From Alistipes sp. (GTDB lineage Bacteria > Bacteroidota > Bacteroidia > Bacteroidales > Rikenellaceae), in assembly GCA_017399485.1 (NCBI GenBank), contig JAFQCA010000027.1, forward strand, positions 62,001 through 126,000: a DNA stretch of 64,000 bases. Direction: 5' to 3'. The translations under genes were made by a program, and so were the position numbers. Positions 24,706 through 33,903 of the stretch are shown piece by piece (the stretch's first letter is position 1; the number at the start of each line of letters is the position of its first letter). The notes under the pieces were generated by a model. That model was given only the letters and a program-made list of their open reading frames with translations, had not been told where the DNA came from and searched no databases.

Positions 24706-27531
24706 ATGAAAAAATTGTTATTTGCGGTTGTGGCCCTTATATTGGGCGCAACTTCGGTACAGGCCCAGATGGATGCGTCGCAGCCTCTGCCTGTTGACAA
24801 AGAGATTCGTCAGGGTGTATTGCCCAACGGATTGACCTATTTTGTCCGTCATAACGAGAAGCCCAAAGGAATGGCTAACTTCTATATCGTTCACGATGTA
24901 GGTGCTATTCAGGAGGATGATAATCAGCAGGGTTTGGCTCACTTCCTCGAGCATATGGCTTTCAACGGCACGAAGACCTATCCGGGTAAGTCTATGATTG
25001 AGTATCTGGAGAAGATTGGTGTTAAGTTTGGCGCAAACCTCAATGCCTTTACTTCGTGGGACTTGACTCAGTACTATATGGAGGATGTTCCCGTAGCCCG
25101 CGAGAGCGTTATCGACTCTACGCTTATGGTGTTGCACGATTGGTCACACTTCATTACTCTCGATGAGAAGGAGATTGATTCGGAGCGCGGTGTGATTAAG
25201 GAGGAGTTGCGTACTCGTGACAATGCGCAGTGGCGCTCTACTATCGAGATGTTGAAGGCTTTGGGTAAGGGTACTCTATACGCCGAGCGTAACCTCATCG
25301 GTTATCTCGAGGGTTTGGAGAGTTTTACTTACGACGACATCCGTGCCTTCTATGACAAGTGGTATCGCCCCGACTATCAGGCTGTTGTCGTAGTTGGTGA
25401 TATCGACGTCGATAAGGTCGAGCAGAAGATTAAGTCGATGATGGCCGACATCCCCGCTCCTGCAGCCGATGCAGCGAAGAAGGATGTGATTGTTGTGCCC
25501 GACAACGACGAGCCTATCGTAAGCATCTTTACCGACCCCGAGATGCAGCGTTCACAGTTGCAGATTTACTATAAGTCGCAGGCTATGCCCAAGCAGATGA
25601 ATAACACATTGGCTTATGAGGTAAAGCAAATCTTGACAAGTTATATCTCGGCTATGTTTAACGAGCGTTTGAGCGACATTGCACGTAAGCCCGATGCACC
25701 GTTCATCTCGGCAGGCTTCAGCCCCGCAACATCTGTTGGTATCTGTCCTACGTTGGAGACAACAGTTGGTCAGGTTATGACACAGGATGGTAAGTTGATG
25801 ACAGGTTATAAGGCTCTCTTGACCGAGATGGAGCGTGTGCGCCGCTATGGTTTTACAGAGGGTGAGTATGAGCGTGCCAAGAACAATATGCTCTCAGCAT
25901 TGGAGAGTCAGTACAATAGCCGCGATGACCGCGAGCACGCAGCATTTGCCGAGCGTTGCATCGACCACTTCCGCGAGGGAACTCCTTTGTACGATGCTGA
26001 GACAGAGTATCAGTTGGACAAGCAGTTGGCTGAGGCTATCACACTCGATGCAATCAACCAGACTGTAAAGCAGATGTACGACCCGTTGAAGAATGCCGTT
26101 ATCATTGTAAACTCTCCTGCAAAGGATGGTGTGGCTGTTCCTACAGAGACAGAGTTGGTTGAGACTTTGAAGGCTACCGTAGCCGCAGAGATTGAGGCAT
26201 TCAAGGATAATGTTGTTAAGGTTCCCCTTATCGAGGACGAGGCTGCTTTGAAGGGCTCGCCCGTAAAGAAGGAGGCTTTCAACGAGGCTATGGGTACAAC
26301 AGAGTGGACGTTGAAGAACGGCATTAAGGTTGTAGTTAAGCAGACTCCCTACGAGGCCGATGCTATCTATCTCGAGGCTGTATCGGAGGGTGGTGCTGCC
26401 ATCTTTGGTGATGAGGACTACTACTCGGCACAGATGTTGGGTAGCGTGATGTCGATGTCGGGTATCTCGAAGTTCTCGGCTTCGGATTTGCGCAAGCAAC
26501 TCTCGGGTAAGCAGGCACAGGCAGGTGCAAGCGCAGGTAGTTATCTGCACGCCGTTGAGGGCTCTGCTGCCTTGAAGGATGTGGAGACTATGTTCCAGTT
26601 GATGTATCTCAACTTCACCGCTCCCCGCTTCTCGGAGGATGACTTCCAGACTTTGATGAATCGCTATAACGCTATGTTGGCCAACCAGATGACCAACCCC
26701 GATTTTATCTTCTCGCAGCAGTTGCAGAAGACGCTTTATGGAGACAACTACCGCCGTCAGCAACTCACTCCCGAGTTGTTGGGTACAATCAAGTTGGAGC
26801 GTATGGCCGATATCCACTCACGTCTGTTTGGCAATGCGAAGGATTTCCGCTTCACTATCTATGGTAATATGAGCCCCGAGGAGTTGAAACCCCTCGTTGA
26901 GAAGTATGTGGGTTCGTTGCCCGTAGCGAAGAAGGTTACAAATAAGTTCACTGACGACAAGGTGCGCGAGGTGAAGGGTGTAGAGAATGACTTTACAGCC
27001 AAGATGGAGCAGCCCAAAGTATCGGTATTCGTAGGTTTCAGCGGCGACTACAAGTACGATATTAAGAACGCTGTTACGCTCACTTACCTCTCACAGGCGT
27101 TGAGCAACCGCTACCTCAAGTCAATCCGCGAGGAGAAGGGTGGTACCTATGGCGTGAGTGTTCGTGGCTCACACTACACTCGTCCCGCACAGAGTTTCTT
27201 GATGCAGATTTCATTCGATACCAACGAACAGATGGCCGATGAACTCACCGCTATCGTTATCGCCGAGATTGAGAAGATTGCAGCCGAGGGCCCGCTCAAG
27301 GAGGATATGGATAAGACTCGTGAGTTCTTGTTGAAGGATTACAAGAAGAACGTGGAGTTGAACGGCTGGTGGTCACGCACATTGACTGCCTACTACGACT
27401 TCGGTGTGGATAACGTGAACGACTACGAGGCTGCCGTTAATGGCGTAACTGCTGACGATGTTAAGGCGTTGGCAAAGCGTATGCTCGACGAGAAGTCTAT
27501 GGTTAAGGTTATTATGCGTCCCGAGAAATAG
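24706..27531 (+). CDS. M16-family zinc metalloprotease (pitrilysin-like, two-lobed)
   Basis: A secreted or periplasmic protease of 941 residues with signal peptide MKKLLFAVVALILGATSVQAQ. The inverted zinc motif His-x-x-Glu-His is at residues 79-83 (GLAHFLEHMAFNGTK), and the distal zinc Glu is near 160 (SERGVIKEELRTR). It contains two M16 halves of about 450 residues, the second lacking the zinc site, as in pitrilysin-type enzymes. The C-terminal half has the substrate-binding REEKGGTYGVSVRGS motif. It probably degrades peptides in the periplasm. Confidence 0.95.
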   Translation: MKKLLFAVVALILGATSVQAQMDASQPLPVDKEIRQGVLPNGLTYFVRHNEKPKGMANFYIVHDVGAIQEDDNQQGLAHFLEHMAFNGTKTYPGKSMIEYLEKIGVKFGANLNAFTSWDLTQYYMEDVPVARESVIDSTLMVLHDWSHFITLDEKEIDSERGVIKEELRTRDNAQWRSTIEMLKALGKGTLYAERNLIGYLEGLESFTYDDIRAFYDKWYRPDYQAVVVVGDIDVDKVEQKIKSMMADIPAPAADAAKKDVIVVPDNDEPIVSIFTDPEMQRSQLQIYYKSQAMPKQMNNTLAYEVKQILTSYISAMFNERLSDIARKPDAPFISAGFSPATSVGICPTLETTVGQVMTQDGKLMTGYKALLTEMERVRRYGFTEGEYERAKNNMLSALESQYNSRDDREHAAFAERCIDHFREGTPLYDAETEYQLDKQLAEAITLDAINQTVKQMYDPLKNAVIIVNSPAKDGVAVPTETELVETLKATVAAEIEAFKDNVVKVPLIEDEAALKGSPVKKEAFNEAMGTTEWTLKNGIKVVVKQTPYEADAIYLEAVSEGGAAIFGDEDYYSAQMLGSVMSMSGISKFSASDLRKQLSGKQAQAGASAGSYLHAVEGSAALKDVETMFQLMYLNFTAPRFSEDDFQTLMNRYNAMLANQMTNPDFIFSQQLQKTLYGDNYRRQQLTPELLGTIKLERMADIHSRLFGNAKDFRFTIYGNMSPEELKPLVEKYVGSLPVAKKVTNKFTDDKVREVKGVENDFTAKMEQPKVSVFVGFSGDYKYDIKNAVTLTYLSQALSNRYLKSIREEKGGTYGVSVRGSHYTRPAQSFLMQISFDTNEQMADELTAIVIAEIEKIAAEGPLKEDMDKTREFLLKDYKKNVELNGWWSRTLTAYYDFGVDNVNDYEAAVNGVTADDVKALAKRMLDEKSMVKVIMRPEK

Positions 27532-27553
27532 CGGGGGTGCAATTATATTGAAG

Positions 27554-27595
27554 AGTAATGGCGAGAAATTGATTTTTCTCGCCATTACTTTTTGT
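27554..27595 (+). terminator. intrinsic terminator after the M16 gene
   Basis: GTAATGGCGAGAAA pairs perfectly with TTTCTCGCCATTAC around a TTGAT loop, followed by T5. Confidence 0.9.
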
Positions 27596-27620
27596 GGAAT
27601 TAGATAGTTTAGTGTCGTTG

Positions 27621-27660
27621 TGTCATTACGAGGAGGACTTTAGTCCTACGTGGTAATCTT
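27621..27660 (+). repeat. short hairpin repeat between convergent terminators
   Basis: Nested inverted segments ATTAC/GTAAT and AGGACT/AGTCCT (27624-27658) form a compact hairpin. From general knowledge it resembles interspersed GTCATTNCGAGGAG-type repeats of Bacteroidota genomes; there is no second copy in this window. Confidence 0.45.
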
Positions 27661-27683
27661 CTACCCCCCCTTCCACTCATATA

Positions 27684-27727
27684 CAAAAAAACAAGAGGGA
27701 ACCGCGTCCGATTCCCTCTTATTTTTT
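27684..27727 (-). terminator. intrinsic terminator after rpmH
   Basis: AAGAGGGAA (27693-27701) pairs with TTCCCTCTT (27712-27720), with A7 on the left and T6 on the right, so it can work on both strands. Confidence 0.85.
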
Positions 27728-27743
27728 CGACATAATCGAAAAA

Positions 27744-27905
27744 TTAAGCATACTTGAAAGTTGACTCATCCGATACGGTCAACTTCTTGCGTCCCTTTGC
27801 GCGACGCGCTGCCAAAACCTTGCGGCCATTAGCAGTTGCCATTCTCTGACGGAATCCGTGCTTGTTGATTCTCTTGCGACGAGAAGGCTGATAAGTTCTT
27901 TTCAT
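27744..27905 (-). CDS. rpmH: 50S ribosomal protein L34
   Basis: A highly basic 53-residue ribosomal protein beginning [18 protein letters not shown] and continuing [29 protein letters not shown], the L34 signature throughout. An in-frame ATG two codons earlier (27911, adding Met-Ala) is also possible; the MKRT start matches the universal N-terminus. It has its own strong promoter at 27984-28014 and a terminator just downstream, so it is transcribed alone. Confidence 0.96.
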   Translation of the reverse strand: MKRTYQPSRRKRINKHGFRQRMATANGRKVLAARRAKGRKKLTVSDESTFKYA

Positions 27906-27983
27906 TGCCATAACGATATCGTTTTTGTGTTTGTGTCAATTAATTTAACGGGTAATTACCAATTCGTAATCTTCCGCGAGGTG

Positions 27984-28014
27984 CAAAGGTAAGACAATTT
28001 TCCTATTTAGCAAA
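27984..28014 (-). promoter_or_regulatory. strong Bacteroidota promoter for rpmH
   Basis: On the minus strand TTTG (28011-28014) and TACCTTTG (27984-27991) are spaced by exactly 19 bases, a full consensus match. The leader is about 70 nt. Confidence 0.8.
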
Positions 28015-28122
28015 ATATTTTGTAAATAAAAACGCATAAATAGCCTCTAACCTACTCTTTAATAGCCGCTAAAATGCTATGTGGATGGTATTACGCCATC
28101 TATTTGGGCTTGTAAAAGGCCT

Positions 28123-28680
28123 TTACATATCCTGATAGAGGTCCACTTCGCCACGCTCGACCTTGCCATACATTGCAGCCAATTCTCCCACGACGGGCGA
28201 TATGAGTTCGATGGTATCTTTTATTGCTTCGCCACCTTTGTTGCCACCCTTTATGCGGTAGAGCATCGTGGCATAGAGAGCGCGGAAGGCTAATTCGGTA
28301 TCCGAAATATCATCATTCTTGACCATCACTCTCAGGTTGGGCAACTGCGGAGCAAGCGCGGCAAACGTCTTGCGGTAGTGTTCACCTACGGGGTGCTGCA
28401 TAAGTTGTAGATGCAGGTTGTGCATATCGGCTATAAGGTGTAGGGTGTGTTCCAGATGGCCGCTCTCCTCCTTGCCCTCCTTGCGCAGAAGATTTACAAT
28501 ATCCATATACCACAATAGGAAAATATGCCTCTGCTCCTCCTCGATTTCTCGCGGGGCTACGAGTTGCGAGTATATTGCTTCGGGGCTGAACTGCAATGCG
28601 CGCAATAAGTCCTCCAACTGCCATAGGTAGAGTATATATTCTGCAATATTTTCCTTGCGTTTTGCTTGTGCTATATCCAT
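28123..28680 (-). CDS. DUF4924 family protein
   Basis: A soluble, helical 185-residue protein of a family found in Bacteroidota. The family hallmark is at the N-terminus: KRKENIAEYILYLWQLEDLLRA. HLIADMHNLHLQLM and a C-terminal helix with ELISPVVGELAAMYGKVERGEVDLYQ follow. No catalytic motif or signal peptide is visible. It lies 40 bases after the SIMPL gene on the same strand and may be co-transcribed. The function is unknown. Confidence 0.88.
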   Translation of the reverse strand: MDIAQAKRKENIAEYILYLWQLEDLLRALQFSPEAIYSQLVAPREIEEEQRHIFLLWYMDIVNLLRKEGKEESGHLEHTLHLIADMHNLHLQLMQHPVGEHYRKTFAALAPQLPNLRVMVKNDDISDTELAFRALYATMLYRIKGGNKGGEAIKDTIELISPVVGELAAMYGKVERGEVDLYQDM

Positions 28681-28720
28681 AATTTATATGTATTATATTG
28701 TCTTTTCCTGTTTACCTCTG

Positions 28721-29428
28721 CTATTTCAGGTTTAATAAAAACTTGGCCGAGAGGTTGTAGGTGATGGTGAGTTGTTCGAACTCTACTTCGGGCATTGCCA
28801 CCTCGACTGTGTCTTCCATTGTAATGCCTGCATTCTTGGCCATCATCGTGCGGGCGGCATAGACAGGTTGTACCGATGTGTTGTAGTCGTTAATCTCGTA
28901 GCAGGCACCTATTGTCTGCCCCAAAGCCTCCGCCAACTCGCGAGCGCGAGACTGAGCATTGAGTATTGCCATCTTGCGGGCTTCAGCACGATGCTCCTCC
29001 ATCTTCGAGCAGGTGGCGCGAGTGATATTTACATTCGATATGCCGTTCTTGTCCAACTCCTCGAATACTTTGCGGGCCTCGTCAGCCGATGCAACCTTGA
29101 GTTCGTAGTTCGAGGCGGCAAGTGAGCCGCGCTTACGGAAGAATGATGACGACATATCGGTTACCGACAACTGTTTTTCGATGTCGATACCGCACTTCTT
29201 GAGTGCCGAGAACATATCTTTGCGCTGCTCCTCTACGGTGACTTTACCTTTGGTGTCGGTCTCGTCGAGTTTTATGGCGATGTATATCTCATCGGGTGTA
29301 ACTTTTAGTTGTGCCGAGCCGTTTACCGATACCGTAGGGATGGTCTGTCCCAACTCTTGAGCCGATGCTGTTGGCAAGTATGCTGCAGCGAGCATAATTA
29401 CGGCCAAATAAATAAAAATCTTTTTCAT
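28721..29428 (-). CDS. SIMPL-domain (DUF541) secreted protein
   Basis: A periplasmic or surface protein of about 235 residues. The signal peptide is MKKIFIYLAVIMLAAAYLPTASAQ and the SIMPL (DUF541) domain spans about 30-235. Typical segments are ISVNGSAQLKVTPDEIYIAIKL (here VSVNG), ALKKCGIDIEKQLSV, SNVNITRATCSKMEEHRAEARKMAI and ARELAEALGQTIG. Family members form oligomers and affect outer-membrane stability or stress tolerance, without known enzymatic activity. The ATG at 29428 is chosen over 29470 because the signal peptide begins there. Confidence 0.88.
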   Translation of the reverse strand: MKKIFIYLAVIMLAAAYLPTASAQELGQTIPTVSVNGSAQLKVTPDEIYIAIKLDETDTKGKVTVEEQRKDMFSALKKCGIDIEKQLSVTDMSSSFFRKRGSLAASNYELKVASADEARKVFEELDKNGISNVNITRATCSKMEEHRAEARKMAILNAQSRARELAEALGQTIGACYEINDYNTSVQPVYAARTMMAKNAGITMEDTVEVAMPEVEFEQLTITYNLSAKFLLNLK

Positions 29429-29533
29429 AGAATCTTTAATTTGTGTTTGCAATACGTTTCTGTAAATCAAACGTAGCGTGGCTTCGAAATCGTGTGTGAG
29501 GCGTCAAAAAATGTTTTATTCCTTTTGGTCGGC

Positions 29534-30946
29534 CTATCGCTTAATCAGTTTTACCACATTTTCGACGTGATGCGTGTGGGGGAACATATCGACGGGCTGA
29601 ACATCCACCACCTTATACATCGAATCCATCAACTGCAAATCTCGCGCCTGCGTAGCGGGGTTGCAACTAACATATACGATGCGCTCGGGTGCGGCACGCA
29701 GGATAACCTCAATCACTCTTTCGTCTACTCCTGCGCGAGGAGGGTCCAAGATGATTACATCGGGATGACCATTTTGCGCTACGAACTCGTCGGACAGAAC
29801 ATCCTTCATATCTCCTGCAAAGAACTTCGTATTGTCGATGCCGTTGATGGCTGAGTTTATCTTTGCATCCTCAATCGCTTCGGGTACATACTCCACGCCG
29901 ACAACTCGCTTGGCTCGACGGGCGCAGAAGTTGGCTATCGTACCTGTTCCCGTATAGAGGTCGTACAACACCTCGTCGCCCTTCAGGTCGGCAGCCTCGC
30001 GTGCTACCTTGTAGAGTTCGTACGCCTGCTCCGAGTTGGTCTGATAGAACGACTTTGGTCCCACCTTGAATTGTAGTCCCTCCATCTGCTCGATGATATG
30101 GTCCTTGCCATAGTAGCAGATATGTTCCAGGTCGCCTATCGAGTCGTTCCACTTGGTGTTTACCACGTAGAAGAGCGATGTTATCTGCTTGAACTGCTCC
30201 TTCAAAAACTCCATCAATGCCACGATGCGCTCTTGGTCGTTCTCGTTGAATACAACGATAACCATCACCTCGCCTGTCGAGGCGGTGCGGATTATGATGT
30301 TGCGCATCAAACCTGCGTGTTCGCGGCAGTTGTGGAACGAATAACCGTTGTCGATGCAGAACTGCTTTACAGCCTTGCGAATAGAGTTCGATGGCTCGGC
30401 CTGCAGGAAGCAATCGTCGATATCCAATACCTTGTCGAAACAGTTCGGTATATGGAATCCCAATGCCGGCTGACGCTCGATGTCACCTGCGGCAGCAATC
30501 TCCTCGTAGGTAAGCCAACGCTTGTCGGCAAATGTGAACTCCAACTTGTTACGGTAGAATTGTTGCTTTGCCGAGCCGAGGCAGGGCCTAATTTCAGGCA
30601 GTTCAATCTTTCCTATGCGTGATAGTTGGTCGTGAACCTGCTCGGTCTTGAATCGCAGTTGCTCCTCGTAGGGCAGATTCTGCCACTTGCATCCGCCGCA
30701 AACCCCGAAATGAGGGCAGAAAGGCTCCTCGCGCAGAGGTGAGCGCTTGACGTAGTTTACCACCACACCCTCCATAAAGCGGCGGCGTTTGTTGCGTATC
30801 TGTACATCGACCACATCGCCCGGTACGGTCATCGGTACGAATACCACTTGCTCGTTGTAGCGGCCCATAGCCTTACCCTCGGCGGCGAGTGTTGTAATCT
30901 CCAATGCCTCGATAAGTGGGTAGTTCTGTTTTTTGCGTCTTGCCAT
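29534..30946 (-). CDS. rlmD: 23S rRNA (uracil-C5)-methyltransferase, RlmD/TrmA family
   Basis: A SAM-dependent RNA m5U methyltransferase of 470 residues. The TRAM domain is at about 10-70 (VPGDVVDVQIRNKRRRFMEG). The iron-sulfur Cys motif is in HFGVCGGCKWQNLPYEEQL. The Rossmann SAM site includes LYDLYTGTGTIANFCA, and the catalytic region has DPPRAGVDERVIEVIL and VSCNPATQARDL with the nucleophilic Cys. RlmD/RumA methylates U1939 of 23S rRNA; RlmC or TrmA specificity is less likely but not excluded. The start at 30946 (MARRKKQNY) is chosen because the upstream frame start falls in the promoter. Confidence 0.9.
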   Translation of the reverse strand: MARRKKQNYPLIEALEITTLAAEGKAMGRYNEQVVFVPMTVPGDVVDVQIRNKRRRFMEGVVVNYVKRSPLREEPFCPHFGVCGGCKWQNLPYEEQLRFKTEQVHDQLSRIGKIELPEIRPCLGSAKQQFYRNKLEFTFADKRWLTYEEIAAAGDIERQPALGFHIPNCFDKVLDIDDCFLQAEPSNSIRKAVKQFCIDNGYSFHNCREHAGLMRNIIIRTASTGEVMVIVVFNENDQERIVALMEFLKEQFKQITSLFYVVNTKWNDSIGDLEHICYYGKDHIIEQMEGLQFKVGPKSFYQTNSEQAYELYKVAREAADLKGDEVLYDLYTGTGTIANFCARRAKRVVGVEYVPEAIEDAKINSAINGIDNTKFFAGDMKDVLSDEFVAQNGHPDVIILDPPRAGVDERVIEVILRAAPERIVYVSCNPATQARDLQLMDSMYKVVDVQPVDMFPHTHHVENVVKLIKR

Positions 30947-30979
30947 ATATGTTGTTTTGTATTTGCTTGTTTTACGCCT

Positions 30980-30987
30980 CAAAGATA
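30980..30987 (-). promoter_or_regulatory. candidate -7 element for rlmD
   Basis: The minus strand reads TATCTTTG, 33 bases before the chosen ATG. It overlaps the longer alternative start at 30982, arguing against that start. Confidence 0.5.
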
Positions 30988-31047
30988 GTGAAAAATATAC
31001 TACCGACGATAAATATTCGCTTTGTTGAAGTTCTTTTGTTGTACGAT

Positions 31048-31078
31048 TTTGAATCTTGCGCCGAATATTGTATTTTTG
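31048..31078 (+). promoter_or_regulatory. strong promoter for cdd and downstream genes
   Basis: TTTG (31048-31051), then 19 bases, then TATTTTTG (31071-31078): a full consensus match. The cdd ATG is 28 bases downstream. The tight gene spacing after it suggests it also drives the run of genes beyond. Confidence 0.8.
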
Positions 31079-31106
31079 TAGATTATAAAACTAATGTTTT
31101 TTTGCT

Positions 31107-31565
31107 ATGTTGGGAGAGATAACGTTGCGCTATGAGTCATACGATAGCATCGACAAGATGTCGGAGGCCGACAGAGAGTTGGTCGTGGCGGCATTGGCGG
31201 CTTGCCAGAAGGCTAATGCCCCATACTCCAATTTTCGTGTGGGTGCTGCGGCGCGATTGGCTGATGGACGGATAATTTCGGCGGCCAATAGCGAGAGCGA
31301 GGTCTTCCCGTCGGGGATGTGTGCCGAGAGGTCGCTGCTCTATTTCTATCAGTCGAACTATGCCGATGAGCCCATTGAGGCTCTCGCCATAGCATCAGAC
31401 ACTTCTCAAGGAGAGTGTTATCCTTGTGGCGGATGTCGTCAGACGCTACTCGATGTCGAGCGTCGTCAATCTTCGCCGATGCGTATTATTATGTCGGGCG
31501 GTGGCAGTGCGAGCGTTGTCGGCTCGGCTGCCGATTTGATGCCTTTTTCGTTCAAACTAAAATAA
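31107..31565 (+). CDS. cdd: cytidine deaminase
   Basis: CDA deaminates cytidine and deoxycytidine to uridine in pyrimidine salvage. The 152-residue protein is the small homotetrameric type. The zinc site is Cys-Ala-Glu in PSGMCAERS with the catalytic Glu, and Cys-x-x-Cys in YPCGGCRQTL. Substrate-side residues are in APYSNFRVGAAARLADG. It heads a closely spaced run with a pseudouridine synthase and dtd. Confidence 0.95.
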   Translation: MLGEITLRYESYDSIDKMSEADRELVVAALAACQKANAPYSNFRVGAAARLADGRIISAANSESEVFPSGMCAERSLLYFYQSNYADEPIEALAIASDTSQGECYPCGGCRQTLLDVERRQSSPMRIIMSGGGSASVVGSAADLMPFSFKLK

Positions 31566-31574
31566 AAGCAAACG

Positions 31575-32261
31575 ATGTTTAATCCCAAAGATATTCTTTA
31601 CGAGGACAACCATCTGATAGTTGTCAATAAACGATGTGGCGATTTGGTGCAGCCTGACCGCGAGAGCGACGAGGCGCTGGAGACCGAGATTAAGGCTATG
31701 ATAAAGGTGCGCGACCATAAGGCGGGTGATGTCTTTTTGGGAGTAGTGCATCGCATTGACCGTCCGGTGAGTGGTGCGGTGCTTTTTGCCAAGACCTCGA
31801 AGGCCCTGACACGCCTTAATGAGATGATTCGTACGGGCCAGATACATAAACGCTATTGGGCCATTACGGAATCTACTCCCAATCCCGAAGCAGGTAGCCT
31901 TAAACACTATATAGTTCGTGACGGCAGGACCAATCGCTCGCGAGCATACGATAAGCCCAAGGCCGATGGCAAACTTGCCCAACTGAATTATCAGGTGCTG
32001 GCTTGCTCGACTCGCTATACTCTGGTTGAGGTGGAGTTGCTGACGGGCCGTCATCATCAAATCCGCGCCCAACTATCGAAGGTGGGTTGCCCCATCAAGG
32101 GCGATTTGAAGTATGGCGCCAAACGCTCGAATCCCGATGGCGGCATCTCGTTGCACTCGCGTAGTGTGGAGTTTGTGCATCCTGTTCGCAAGGAGCCTTT
32201 GAAGGTTGTGGCACCTACACCCGCCAAGGATAATCTGTGGCAATATTTTGAAACGATATAA
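31575..32261 (+). CDS. RluA-family pseudouridine synthase
   Basis: A 228-residue RNA pseudouridine synthase without an S4 domain. The catalytic Asp is in VHRIDRPVSGAVLFAKT, and the C-terminal KSG-like motif is in LLTGRHHQIRAQLSKVGCPIKGDLKYG. Such short stand-alone RluA-type proteins modify rRNA or tRNA; the target base cannot be inferred. It starts 9 bases after cdd and ends 11 bases before dtd, so all three are likely co-transcribed. Confidence 0.93.
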   Translation: MFNPKDILYEDNHLIVVNKRCGDLVQPDRESDEALETEIKAMIKVRDHKAGDVFLGVVHRIDRPVSGAVLFAKTSKALTRLNEMIRTGQIHKRYWAITESTPNPEAGSLKHYIVRDGRTNRSRAYDKPKADGKLAQLNYQVLACSTRYTLVEVELLTGRHHQIRAQLSKVGCPIKGDLKYGAKRSNPDGGISLHSRSVEFVHPVRKEPLKVVAPTPAKDNLWQYFETI

Positions 32262-32272
32262 ACTTTGCGTCA

Positions 32273-32725
32273 ATGAGATTGTTAATTCAGCGTGTCAAAC
32301 GGGCTTCGGTCACTATTGCTGGCGAGGAGTTTTCGCGTATAGGTCAAGGTCTTTTGGCCTTTGTGGGCATTGAGGAGGCCGATACCGCTGCCGATATAGA
32401 GTGGCTCACGGGAAAGTTGCTGCGCCTGCGTATCTTTGACGATGAGCAGGGAGTGATGAATCTCGATGTGCAGCAGGTTGCGGGCGAGGTGATGATTGTA
32501 AGCCAATTTACTCTTCACGCCTCGACCAAGAAGGGTAATCGCCCTTCCTATTTCCGTGCTGCCGCCGAGACTATCTCGCGCCCTATGTATGAGGAGTTTG
32601 TTGCCTCGGTTGAGGCGGCTTTGGGTAGGAGCGTGGCAACGGGTAGTTTCGGTGCAGATATGGCCGTAGAGTTGGTTAATGATGGCCCTGTGACAATCTG
32701 GATTGATTCGCAAAATAAGGAGTAG
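32273..32725 (+). CDS. dtd: D-aminoacyl-tRNA deacylase
   Basis: DTD removes D-amino acids (and glycine from tRNA-Ala) from mis-charged tRNAs. The 150-residue protein starts MRLLIQRVKRASVTI. It has the two conserved active-site motifs, SQFTLHAS (SQxTLxA) and NDGPVTIWIDS (NxGPVT with cross-subunit Gly-cisPro), and NRPSYFRAA. The length and motif order match the canonical DTD1 type. It sits within a closely spaced translation-related run. Confidence 0.96.
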   Translation: MRLLIQRVKRASVTIAGEEFSRIGQGLLAFVGIEEADTAADIEWLTGKLLRLRIFDDEQGVMNLDVQQVAGEVMIVSQFTLHASTKKGNRPSYFRAAAETISRPMYEEFVASVEAALGRSVATGSFGADMAVELVNDGPVTIWIDSQNKE

Positions 32726-32736
32726 CAATAAAGGTT

Positions 32737-33810
32737 ATGATAAAACAGCGCACATCTCGTAGCAGGACTCGCCGCAAGGGCCGCCGCAGCCAATCGCCCC
32801 GTGGCGGTAAGAGGCAGTTGCTCTATCTGGGCATCATACTTGTCCTGCTGGGGTGTAAATATATCTATGAGGATAGGTTGGCCGACAAGGTGGACTCTCA
32901 GGATAATGTAGAGCAGGTTGCAGAGCCGACGTTGCCTGCCGCTCCCTCTACATCTGGCGAGGATAAACCTGAGGCGAAAGAGACTCCGCAAGAGCCAGCC
33001 GTTGTCGCTCGGTCTTCGAAAAAGGCTATACGTGAGGGTTGGGCCGAGTTGCCTGCCGATGTCGAGCAGAAGGATTTTTATACGACCTACCATATGTGTG
33101 ATGATGGTCGCCGCAACTATACGGTCTGCTTTAGCCGAGAACATCGTTGTCCGATGTGGGTGGCGTCACCTATGCATCCGAGTTATAAGGGCGAGGCCTC
33201 GCGTAGTGACGCCTTTATTTTTGACCCGACACTGCCGATGGATATCCAGCCATTGTTGCGCCGCTCCTATGGCGAGTATACGCGTGGCCATCTACTCGGT
33301 TCTGCCGAGCGTACATCGAGCGAGGAGACTAATCGCCAAACATTCTATGCAAGCAATATCGCACCACAGTTGCAGGAGGGATTCAACGCCTCGAATGGCG
33401 CGTGGAATAATTTGGAACGTTTTGCCGATAGGCAGTCGTGTGCCGATACGTTATATGTGGTGACGGGATGTATCTTTGAAGACTATGCCGATGCTACGGG
33501 AATGGAGGTGAAGGCTACGACTACCGTAAATAAAAATGATGGCGAGAAGGTCGGAGTACCTACGGCATATTATAAAGTGTTGTTGCGAACACGTAGTGGC
33601 AAGACGGGCCGCAGTGTCAGGGAGTGTAAGGCCGACGACTTGAAGTGTGCAGCGTTTGTGGTGGGGCACTACTCGGCTAAGGGGCGCAAGCCGACCTCTG
33701 CCGATATTATGAGTGTCGAGGAGTTGGAACGCCTGACGGGATTTACCTTCTTTGCCAATGTCCCCAATGCGCCCAAGCATAGGGCTGAGGCTGCAGAGTG
33801 GGGGCTGTAA
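32737..33810 (+). CDS. membrane-anchored DNA/RNA non-specific endonuclease (NUC1 family)
   Basis: A 357-residue protein with a very basic cytoplasmic N-terminus, one membrane helix (QLLYLGIILVLLG) and an acidic linker. A NUC1/EndA-type beta-beta-alpha-metal nuclease domain begins at about 110. The catalytic His motif appears as YTRGHLLGSAER (DRGH in most homologues, Thr-Arg-Gly-His here), and the metal-binding Asn region is FYASNIAPQLQEGFN...WNNLE. The active site faces the periplasm, so roles in extracellular nucleic acid use or DNA uptake are likely. It starts 11 bases after dtd. Confidence 0.9.
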   Translation: MIKQRTSRSRTRRKGRRSQSPRGGKRQLLYLGIILVLLGCKYIYEDRLADKVDSQDNVEQVAEPTLPAAPSTSGEDKPEAKETPQEPAVVARSSKKAIREGWAELPADVEQKDFYTTYHMCDDGRRNYTVCFSREHRCPMWVASPMHPSYKGEASRSDAFIFDPTLPMDIQPLLRRSYGEYTRGHLLGSAERTSSEETNRQTFYASNIAPQLQEGFNASNGAWNNLERFADRQSCADTLYVVTGCIFEDYADATGMEVKATTTVNKNDGEKVGVPTAYYKVLLRTRSGKTGRSVRECKADDLKCAAFVVGHYSAKGRKPTSADIMSVEELERLTGFTFFANVPNAPKHRAEAAEWGL

Positions 33811-33903
33811 TAGAGGCGAGTAGTTGTTTGGGCAGATTGTAACTATCGTGTCTGCCGTACAGATTAAAAAGATAAGTGAATAAAGAAAATATAAAAAAGT
33901 ATT